From: an uncultured Elusimicrobia bacterium
Lineage (GTDB): Bacteria; Elusimicrobiota; Endomicrobiia; Endomicrobiales; Endomicrobiaceae
DNA length: 30,154 nucleotides
NCBI GenBank assembly: GCA_937916125.1
Contig: CALGGE010000009.1
Span: 1 to 30,154, forward strand
Reading direction: 5' to 3'
The translations under genes and the position numbers were made by a program. Position 1 is the stretch's first letter, and each line of letters begins with the position of its first letter. Under the pieces are notes generated by a model that worked only from the letters and a program-made list of their open reading frames with translations, was not told the origin of the DNA and made no database searches. Shown piece after piece: positions 7,374 through 13,570 of the stretch.

Positions 7374-7391
7374 TCTGAAGTTTGCCGGTTT
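7374..7391 (+). repeat. 18-bp repeat, copy C
   Basis: TCTGAAGTTTGCCGGTTT, 17 of 18 identical to copy A and in the same orientation. It lies upstream of the ATPase promoter, so the interval between copies B and C contains exactly the ATPase transcription unit. Confidence 0.75.
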
Positions 7392-7421
7392 ATTGAACAA
7401 AAAAAGACATCAAAAAAGTGA

Positions 7422-7444
7422 TTTTCACAACGTCTTTGTGAAAA
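7422..7444 (-). terminator. Second hairpin behind the pilin terminator
   Basis: TTTTCACAA and TTGTGAAAA form a perfect 9-bp stem with a 5-base loop. Its right arm overlaps the T-run of the terminator at 7441-7481. It probably acts as a back-up terminator or 3' end stabiliser for the pilin transcript; on the minus strand a looser T-rich stretch follows. Confidence 0.45.
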
Positions 7445-7481
7445 CAAAAAGGCAGAATTGCCGCTATGTCGCAATCCTGCC
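7441..7481 (-). terminator. Intrinsic terminator of the pilin gene
   Basis: On the minus strand GGCAG-G-ATTGC, a 9-base loop, GCAAT-T-CTGCC, then TTTTTGTTTT. The stem is 11 bp with one mismatch and begins 60 bases after the pilin stop. Confidence 0.85.
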
Positions 7482-7540
7482 TCATCGGAATGATGCTATG
7501 TTTCATCCCAATTCAATTTTAGAATTTTAAAATAATTATA

Positions 7541-7996
7541 TTATTTTGGTAAATATTGACCTTCTCCATGATTATAATATTTTGCTCCTGTAGTGATAGT
7601 GTAGTTTAATTGCAATCTTTCTCCGATCCCATTACGCATATCTTCAGGCTTTAATAAATAATTATTAAACTCATATTTCAGATCAGCCATAGTATGCAAA
7701 TCCATAAGAGTAAAATATTTATTTCCTCTTATATCTATTCCAAGCACTTCGTCATAACTTGTATATCCCCAAGAAGTACCTCTTTTATAAAAACAACCGT
7801 TTTCAGAAAAATAAGCTTTTTGTGCTGAAAGAATTGTGCCTAATGTTGCATAAGCTTCCGACCATTTTGCCTTATCGACGTATCCCCTGTAAATCGGTAC
7901 TGAAATTACCGATAGAATGATAACGATTGCTATCGTTATTACCAATTCTACCAATGTGAAACCGTGGATTTTTTTACTGCACTTTTTGTTTTTCAT
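7541..7996 (-). CDS. Type IV pilin-like protein (prepilin, class III signal)
   Basis: A 151-residue prepilin. The start at 7996 is fixed by GGAGG 7 bases upstream; a longer open frame to 8143 has no ribosome site and runs through the structured RNA. The leader MKNKKCSKKIHG ends in the prepilin peptidase site G12|F13TLVE17, with the conserved Glu at mature position 5, followed by a hydrophobic stalk (LVITIAIVIILSVISVPIY). The globular part is short, with YATLGTILSAQKAYFSENG as in many Elusimicrobiota-type pilins. It has two Cys (one in the leader, one in the mature part), so no disulphide loop. Assembly genes are not in the window, and a role in DNA uptake with comEC and dprA is possible but unproven. 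It has its own strong promoter, an unusually long (about 315 nt) structured leader and an intrinsic terminator, so it is monocistronic. Confidence 0.93.
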   Translation of the reverse strand: MKNKKCSKKIHGFTLVELVITIAIVIILSVISVPIYRGYVDKAKWSEAYATLGTILSAQKAYFSENGCFYKRGTSWGYTSYDEVLGIDIRGNKYFTLMDLHTMADLKYEFNNYLLKPEDMRNGIGERLQLNYTITTGAKYYNHGEGQYLPK

Positions 7997-8063
7997 TTTG
8001 ATTCCTCCAAAATTTAGATTTATTTTCTGGAGTAACCGAAAAGATTTTTTTGGAAAGATTGAA

Positions 8064-8301
8064 TATAAAACAATAACGGCTGTTTTATACTGTGAAAAAG
8101 AAGCCCCACAAATACAAAACAGCCGTGGTTTCCGAATGTGCACAGCAAATCCGGAAACACTCGATACATACTACTCAGGGGATCAGCCCGAATAATATGT
8201 ATCTATAAAAACGATCTGTTTTTGGTCTTCTTTTTCTTTTGCTTTCACAAAAGGGTGTCCTTTCGGACTCCAAAAACATCATGATTAAGTTGTTATTTTA
8301 C
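8064..8301 (-). ncRNA. Structured RNA, copy 2 (leader of the pilin gene or small RNA); unknown class
   Basis: Read on the minus strand from 8301. P1 is TGTTTTTGG (8278-8270) with CCAAAAACA (8225-8217). P2 is GTCC-GAAA-GGAC (8268-8257). P3 is CTTTTGT-GAAA-GCAAAAG (8253-8236). P4 is GATACATA (8203-8196) with TATGTATC (8170-8163), enclosing GGG/CCC, then GAGTGTT. P5 is GTTTCCG (8158-8152) with CGGAAAC (8134-8128). P6 is ACGGCTGTTTT (8126-8116) with AAAACAGCCGT (8086-8076), followed by TTATTGTTTT. Order, GNRA loops, linker GAGTGTT and the terminator-like P6 all match copy 1. Even the bases before P1 (GTAAAATA(A)CAACTTAAT) are conserved. The pilin ATG is 79 bases beyond P6. The 466-base gap 7997-8462 is filled by this RNA and the divergent promoters. 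Confidence 0.75.
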
Positions 8302-8318
8302 TTCCTTACTACTCTTCT

Positions 8319-8347
8319 ATTATAATCTAAAATTTTCTTGATGTCAA
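8319..8347 (-). promoter_or_regulatory. Promoter of structured RNA copy 2 / pilin
   Basis: On the minus strand a perfect TTGACA (8347-8342), exactly 17 bases, and a perfect TATAAT (8324-8319). The start is expected near 8312, about 11 bases before the conserved RNA block. It is the closest match to consensus in the window and suggests abundant transcription. Confidence 0.85.
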
Positions 8348-8358
8348 GAAAATGTAGG

Positions 8359-8379
8359 AGTTCAAACACATATTGAACT
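8359..8379. promoter_or_regulatory. Inverted repeat between divergent promoters
   Basis: AGTTCAA and TTGAACT are perfect 7-bp inverted copies with a 7-base centre. The repeat lies upstream of the cimA -35 box and about 12 bases upstream of the pilin -35 box. Its position suits an operator, but no regulator is known here. Confidence 0.4.
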
Positions 8380-8384
8380 TTTTG

Positions 8385-8413
8385 TTGTCTTCCGAAAATT
8401 TTTATGCTATAAT
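8385..8413 (+). promoter_or_regulatory. Promoter of cimA
   Basis: TTGTCT (8385-8390), 17 bases, TATAAT (8408-8413), with an extended -10 (TATGC directly before TATAAT). The start is near 8420, giving a leader of about 43 bases, too short for an attenuator. Confidence 0.7.
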
Positions 8414-8462
8414 AATAACCGAAATTATAATTGAAGCGTAATAAACAAGAGTAATAAAAATA

Positions 8463-10028
8463 ATGAAAACAATTAAAATTTTCGATACCACATTAAGGGA
8501 CGGCAGTCAGGGAGCAGGGATATCTTTTTCCGTTGAGGATAAAATAAAAATTGCCCAAGCTCTCGACGAGTTCGGCATTTCTTATATTGAGGGCGGCTGG
8601 CCCGGATCAAATCCAAAAGATGAAGAATTTTTTAAATTGATAAAGAACAAATTGAAAAATTCCAAAATAGTTGCTTTCGGTTCCACCAGAAAGAAAAATT
8701 GTTCTGTTAAAGACGATGAAAGTTTGAAAAAGATAGTTTCTTCAGGTGCAAAAACGGCGACTATTTTCGGGAAATCGTGGGACTTGCATGTTAAGTGTGC
8801 TTTAAAAACAACAAATTCTGAAAATTTAAAAATGATTTCCGATACGATATCGTTTTTAAAATCAAAAAAACTTGAAGTTATTTACGATGCGGAACATTAT
8901 TTTGACGGGTATATCCACAACAAGAAATATGCTCTTCAGACGATAAAAGCGGCAATAGATGCAGGTGCGGATTATGTTTGTTTGTGTGAGACCAACGGCG
9001 GAGTACTTCCTTCATACATTGATAAAATAGTTAAGGAAACAAGAACGGAATTTCCGGAAACAAAATTCGGTATTCATGCACATAACGACTGTGATTGTGC
9101 CGTGGCAAATTCCATAATTGCCGTCCAGGCAGGTTGCCAAATGGTGCAGGGAACAATCAACGGTATAGGAGAACGTTGCGGAAATGCAAACCTTTGTTCC
9201 ATAATTCCGTCATTACAGCTGAAAGGAAAATATCACTGTGTGCCCGTCAGAAATTTAAAAAATATTACTGCTCTTTCCAGATATATTGATGAAATTGCAA
9301 ACCTTATTCCCGACGACAGTCAACCTTATGTCGGTAGAAGTGCTTTTGCACATAAGGCAGGAATTCATGTTTCCGCTATCGAGAAAAATCCCGAAACTTA
9401 CGAACATATCAATCCGAAACATATCGGCAATAAAAGGTCTGTTTTGGTAAGTGATTTATCCGGTAAGAGCAGTATTTTGTCAAAAGCCGACGAGCTTGCC
9501 ATTAACTTAAAAAAAGATTCCGGCGATTTAAGCAGGATAATAAAAGCCGTTAAAGAAAAAGAAAATGACGGCTATCAATACGAAAATGCCGACGGTTCGT
9601 TATTTATTCTCACTCGGAAGATAGAGAACAGATATAAAGATTTTTTTATTTTGAAAAGTTACAGAGTCAGCGTTGAAAAAACTTCCGACGGTTCGATAGT
9701 TTCAGAAGCTACCGTAAAACTTGATGTCAACGGTAAAGAAGAACATACCGTTTCTGAGGGGGAAGGTCCTGTTAATGCACTTGATAACTGTTTAAGAAAA
9801 GCTTTAATAAAATTCTATCCCGAAATAAAAAATGTTTTACTTACCGATTTTAAAGTTCGTGTAATAAACTCCGATGCAAACACTGCCGCAAAAGTAAGAG
9901 TGCTTATCGAAACCAAAGATAAAAAACAGAGTTGGGGAACGATAGGCGTAAGCGAAAATATTATTGATGCCTGCTGGCAGGCTCTTTCCGATTCGGTGGA
10001 ATACAAATTATTGAAAAATAATTTATAG
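8463..10028 (+). CDS. cimA: (R)-citramalate synthase (LeuA/CimA family)
   Basis: Condenses pyruvate with acetyl-CoA to citramalate, the first step of the threonine-independent route to isoleucine. The 521-residue protein has the HMGL-like TIM barrel at the N-terminus (FDTTLR12D13GSQGAGISFS, metal ligands GIH205AH207ND, then GTINGIGERCGNANL) and a LeuA dimerisation/regulatory domain from about residue 390 (VSEATVKLDVNGKEEHTVSEGEGPVNALD), where isoleucine feedback would act. The 'GSQGAGISFSVEDK' version of the first motif and the length favour the long bacterial CimA over 2-isopropylmalate synthase or homocitrate synthase, which remain the alternatives. The ribosome site is weak (AAGAG, 10 bases from ATG). 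It is a single-gene unit with its own promoter and strong terminator, divergent from the pilin. Confidence 0.9.
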   Translation: MKTIKIFDTTLRDGSQGAGISFSVEDKIKIAQALDEFGISYIEGGWPGSNPKDEEFFKLIKNKLKNSKIVAFGSTRKKNCSVKDDESLKKIVSSGAKTATIFGKSWDLHVKCALKTTNSENLKMISDTISFLKSKKLEVIYDAEHYFDGYIHNKKYALQTIKAAIDAGADYVCLCETNGGVLPSYIDKIVKETRTEFPETKFGIHAHNDCDCAVANSIIAVQAGCQMVQGTINGIGERCGNANLCSIIPSLQLKGKYHCVPVRNLKNITALSRYIDEIANLIPDDSQPYVGRSAFAHKAGIHVSAIEKNPETYEHINPKHIGNKRSVLVSDLSGKSSILSKADELAINLKKDSGDLSRIIKAVKEKENDGYQYENADGSLFILTRKIENRYKDFFILKSYRVSVEKTSDGSIVSEATVKLDVNGKEEHTVSEGEGPVNALDNCLRKALIKFYPEIKNVLLTDFKVRVINSDANTAAKVRVLIETKDKKQSWGTIGVSENIIDACWQALSDSVEYKLLKNNL

Positions 10029-10047
10029 TTTTTTTGTTGATTATAAC

Positions 10048-10082
10048 AATCAGGTAAAAGAAAAATCTTTTGCCTGATTTTT
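10048..10082 (+). terminator. Intrinsic terminator of cimA
   Basis: AATCAGGTAAAAG and CTTTTGCCTGATT form a 13-bp stem (one G-T pair) with a 6-base loop, followed by a T-run to 10082. Confidence 0.92.
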
Positions 10083-10085
10083 CTG

Positions 10086-10114
10086 TTGACAAAATTATAT
10101 TTTTATGCTAAAAT
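10086..10114 (+). promoter_or_regulatory. Promoter of the secreted-domain/MFS gene
   Basis: A perfect TTGACA (10086-10091), 17 bases, TAAAAT (10109-10114), with TATGC in front of the -10 as at cimA. It begins four bases after the cimA terminator tail. The leader would be about 68 bases. Confidence 0.8.
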
Positions 10115-10188
10115 GTTAGTCTAATAAAACTTTTAAAGAAGTATCTAAAAAGTTTTTGTTTGGCTAATTTAGATTTTGGCAGTGCAGT

Positions 10189-13100
10189 ATGTACGTTTTA
10201 AAACAATTTTTACTTTATTTATTAACATTCTCGTTTTTAGTAATAACATTGATACCGCAAAATGTTACCGCAGCAGATATTATTGATACTTTTCAGGATT
10301 TACTGCAGAAAAAAACCTCAACATTAAACGTTATTGACAGTTTGCCGGAACAAAACGGAAGAGTTTTTGAAACAAATATCGATCGAAATGAAATTCCGAA
10401 CGTTATATTGGTTTATGATGTCCACTGTCAGCCCGCCGTTCAAAAAAATATATATTCGGTAATTAACTATTTTAGTTCTGCCTTTGATATAGATAAAATT
10501 TTTATTGAAGGGTCTCCCGAAGGGAAATTAAATCTTTCCGGTATCAAAAATATTTCTTCGGATAAAAACGTAAAAGAACAAATTTTCAAGAATATGTTTG
10601 ACAAAGGTTTGCTCAGCGGAACGGAACTTTATTGTTATTTGTCAAACAAAGATAATCTCTACGGACTGGAAGATTACGGTTTGTACGTTAAAGCCGCAAA
10701 ACAATACGCGGAACTTTTAAAACATCAAAAAAAATTCTCCAAAATCATAAGTAAAACCGAAGATAAACTGAAATATACAAAATCTTACATATATAATAAA
10801 GATATGCAGTTTTTCGATGATATGTTTTTCGGAGAACAAAATATAAATGGAGAAACATTTAATAAAATATTTTCTTTTGTGCAGACAAAAGGCATAAATT
10901 TACTTGAAGATTATCCGTATACTTATAAATATTTAAAAATAAAAGCATATGATGCGGAAAGAAACGAAAAATCTTATATAAAAGATTTTAAAAATTTATT
11001 GAATATTGCACGGATAAAACTTCCTGCGTCAATATATGTAAAATTTTTGGACAAATTTAAAGAAAATAATAATAACGGTATTGAACAAAATATTGTATAT
11101 TTATATAACAGTACCAAACAATTTCTTTCCGATAAACAACTGCAGGAGTTTAACTATATTGAAAAATTACAGGAAAAACTTTCTCTGTTGAAAGGCTTTA
11201 ATGTCAAAAATTTTTTAAAGGAAAAAGATGCTCTGTACAATAATCTTTCGGGGAAAATATTCAAAACCGATTTTACCAAAGATATAATTAGTTTTACCGA
11301 ATATTTAAATCTTTTGAAGAAATATGTATCATTAAAAGCGGACAGCGATAATTTTAAAACTTTGTTCGACAATATACAAAATATTCAAACAATCTTGTCT
11401 AAAAAATCTCTTGTTTCAAATGAGCGGGATATAACGGATATTCTTAATAATAAAGAACTTAAATCTTATTACGAAAATAATCTTACAAGAAATAAAATTT
11501 TTGTAAAAAATATTGCCGACAATGCAAAAAAAGGAACCGTCAATATTGCGGTTATCGGCGGGTTCCATAAAGAAATTGAAAATCTGTTTACGGAAAATAA
11601 TATTAAATATATTTCCGTTTTACCGAATACTTATGATGCTGCGGATTACAAAACGTACAATAAAGTAATAACTAATTTTGCACATTTTTATAATGCTTTG
11701 GCGGATACATCTCTTGCGGCACTGATAAGCGAACAGGGATTGAACGAAGAAAATTTAAAAATAAGAGAATTTTTGATTGATTGGATACAGGAATTAAAAA
11801 ATGCGGGACTTAAAGACAGAGAAATAATTTTGGCCGTAAATTCATGGGCAAAAACTTATATCAGAACGCAAATAAAAAAACCTGAAGAAAGTTCCGACGA
11901 AGAAGAAATTACGGAAGAAATAGAAGAAGTAAACGAAGAAATAATCGTTGAAGTAAGTGAAGAGGTAGAAGAGGTAAAAGAAGTAAAAGAAGAACCGGAT
12001 GTTACAAATTTCGTTCTTAAACAAAATAAGTTTAGCGTAAAAGGTTGGCTGTTAAAAATAGGTGATTTCTTTAAAAACTTTAAGAGTATCTTTGCGTTTA
12101 AATACGTAAAAGAAGAAGGCGACAGAGACATAGATCTTGACCAAAAAGATATAAAGAAAATCGAAAAGAATATCAGGCATTTTCCTATTATGCAGATTAT
12201 GCTTGCAGCGGAACTTTTCGAATCTTTTGCGATGGTATTTATGCAATCGAGCGGATTTACTCTGCCGTTTATATCTTCGGTTATCGCCATTCTTCCAATA
12301 GTTTCTTTTGTTATTTCCGGATTGGGAACGGTATCCGGAGACAAGATACCGAAAAAATTATTGATAGCGGTTTCTTTGATAATTCATACTATCGGTACGG
12401 TATCTTTTGCTTTGGCAGGCTTTACGGGATTCCCGATACTGCTTATAGTTGCTCAGGTATTCCCGACTATAGGTGTGGCAGCTTTAGGTTTAACGTTAAA
12501 ACCGTTCTTGTATGAACAGTTAGAATCTTTGGGCAAGGAAAAAGATTTTGCACAAATTTACGGAACCAATCGTTCGTTATTCTGGTTTATAATGTCGATA
12601 TCTTCTTTGATGGGTTCGGCGTTAGCCGCAATAGTCGGCCAGACTGCAGTTGTCGGTATAGCGGCAATTCCCGATATAATTATAAGTTCGTTGACGGTTA
12701 TAACATTCTTATCTACAAGGAATTTGAAATTTAATGATAGGGCTTCGAAAATTGTCGAAAAAGATAAGGCTAAAAAAGAAGTTAAACAGAAAAAAACTTT
12801 GAAACAGAGAACACAAGAGTTCTTTGCTCCGGTAACGGAATTAACGAAAAACAAAAAGGCATTCTCTTATGCGGCAATAAATGTTATAGTCAACAATATT
12901 TTTATTGTCGTATTAAGTTTCTTCTTCCAGCCGTCGCTTGAAGCTACCGGACTTAACATAGGCTTTTTCGGGGCGATATATTTTGCCGCCGATATGATGC
13001 ACAGTATATCGGCAAATCTGTTTAGTAACGTAAGGTTTGTTGTCGAACAAAAGATAGTAAGAAATGTTATTTTTGCCGCTTTGGCCGCACTGTTTGCATT

Positions 13101-13491
13101 ATTTGTCGTTACGGGACATCCCGTAGCACTTATACTCATATTTATAGCCATAAACTTCTGGCAGGGCGTAGCCGAACTGTCTGAGGATACTGCCGTTTAC
13201 GAAACGTTGAGTTCCGATAATCAGGTACGTTGGAATGCGTTTAGAACAATGTTCGGAACAATAATAGGTTTTGTTTCGCAGATGGCCATAACAGGGTTGT
13301 TGTTGTTCAACATACCTAATAATTTAATAATTGCAGGCTCTTTGGTTGTATTGACAACGGGATCGTTTATCATATCGCAAATTTTTGACGGGAAAAACAA
13401 TAAACAAAATAAAGAAAACGAAGATCGTATTGAAAATATTCCTTTCGAAGTAAACATCAACGGTATGCGTGATTTACTTGCCGCGGCATAA
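10189..13491 (+). CDS. Secreted ChaN/TIKI-like domain fused to a 12-helix MFS transporter
   Basis: A 1100-residue protein with two unrelated parts. Residues 1-29 are a signal sequence (KQFLLYLLTFSFLVITLIPQ, then VTAA). Residues about 70-490 show D77xH79C with QKNI, IFIE107GSPEG, LYGLE161D and IGGFH460, a pattern I associate with uncharacterised secreted proteins of Omnitrophota and Elusimicrobiota and with the ChaN/TraB/TIKI fold. That assignment is by motif only. Residues about 563-604 are a very acidic Glu/Val linker. Residues about 664-1070 carry 12 hydrophobic segments, with an MFS motif-A-like loop (GTVSGDKIPKKLL) between helices 2 and 3. Oddity: a signal sequence should put the first domain outside, yet motif A places the transporter's N-terminus inside, and no extra helix is seen between them. 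Function and cargo are unknown. The ribosome site is poor. It has its own promoter. Confidence 0.85.
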   Translation: MYVLKQFLLYLLTFSFLVITLIPQNVTAADIIDTFQDLLQKKTSTLNVIDSLPEQNGRVFETNIDRNEIPNVILVYDVHCQPAVQKNIYSVINYFSSAFDIDKIFIEGSPEGKLNLSGIKNISSDKNVKEQIFKNMFDKGLLSGTELYCYLSNKDNLYGLEDYGLYVKAAKQYAELLKHQKKFSKIISKTEDKLKYTKSYIYNKDMQFFDDMFFGEQNINGETFNKIFSFVQTKGINLLEDYPYTYKYLKIKAYDAERNEKSYIKDFKNLLNIARIKLPASIYVKFLDKFKENNNNGIEQNIVYLYNSTKQFLSDKQLQEFNYIEKLQEKLSLLKGFNVKNFLKEKDALYNNLSGKIFKTDFTKDIISFTEYLNLLKKYVSLKADSDNFKTLFDNIQNIQTILSKKSLVSNERDITDILNNKELKSYYENNLTRNKIFVKNIADNAKKGTVNIAVIGGFHKEIENLFTENNIKYISVLPNTYDAADYKTYNKVITNFAHFYNALADTSLAALISEQGLNEENLKIREFLIDWIQELKNAGLKDREIILAVNSWAKTYIRTQIKKPEESSDEEEITEEIEEVNEEIIVEVSEEVEEVKEVKEEPDVTNFVLKQNKFSVKGWLLKIGDFFKNFKSIFAFKYVKEEGDRDIDLDQKDIKKIEKNIRHFPIMQIMLAAELFESFAMVFMQSSGFTLPFISSVIAILPIVSFVISGLGTVSGDKIPKKLLIAVSLIIHTIGTVSFALAGFTGFPILLIVAQVFPTIGVAALGLTLKPFLYEQLESLGKEKDFAQIYGTNRSLFWFIMSISSLMGSALAAIVGQTAVVGIAAIPDIIISSLTVITFLSTRNLKFNDRASKIVEKDKAKKEVKQKKTLKQRTQEFFAPVTELTKNKKAFSYAAINVIVNNIFIVVLSFFFQPSLEATGLNIGFFGAIYFAADMMHSISANLFSNVRFVVEQKIVRNVIFAALAALFALFVVTGHPVALILIFIAINFWQGVAELSEDTAVYETLSSDNQVRWNAFRTMFGTIIGFVSQMAITGLLLFNIPNNLIIAGSLVVLTTGSFIISQIFDGKNNKQNKENEDRIENIPFEVNINGMRDLLAAA

Positions 13492-13502
13492 AACATTTTC
13501 AC

Positions 13503-13531
13503 TTTACATCTGCTGTTTGTTATGCTAAAAA
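13503..13531 (+). promoter_or_regulatory. Candidate promoter of the first sulfatase gene
   Basis: TTTACA (13503-13508), 17 bases, TAAAAA (13526-13531), again with TATGC before the -10. A second candidate, TTGCAA (13533-13538), 17 bases, TATAAT (13556-13561), would start within a few bases of the ATG at 13571 and give a leaderless message. This is notable because the gene has no Shine-Dalgarno sequence. Confidence 0.5.
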
Positions 13532-13549
13532 ATTGCAAAGCAATTTTTT
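13527..13549 (+). terminator. Palindromic hairpin, probable terminator
   Basis: AAAAAATTGC and GCAATTTTTT, a 10-bp perfect stem around AAA. It resembles an intrinsic terminator for the upstream gene and works in both directions by symmetry. Its core TTGCAAAGCAA recurs in the glyQ-glyS gap, and it overlaps the candidate promoter elements. Confidence 0.6.
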
Positions 13550-13570
13550 ATATTGTATAATATCCGAGTT

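Noticed and set aside
7997..8143. Longer pilin with an N-terminal extension from 8143
   Set aside because: No ribosome site at 8143, the extension lies over the structured RNA, and GGAGG fixes the start at 7996 with a normal prepilin leader.
8144..8462. Known riboswitch (c-di-GMP-I, TPP, glycine) or hammerhead in the pilin leader
   Set aside because: The conserved cores of these classes were not found; short matches such as CTGAG and GAAA occur without the rest.
10189..13491. Two adjacent genes wrongly joined
   Set aside because: The frame is uninterrupted through the acidic linker, and no ribosome site and start codon were evident before the MFS part.
13553..13570. TTG start of the first sulfatase
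   Set aside because: It lies in the promoter/hairpin region; the ATG at 13571 aligns better with the paralogue.
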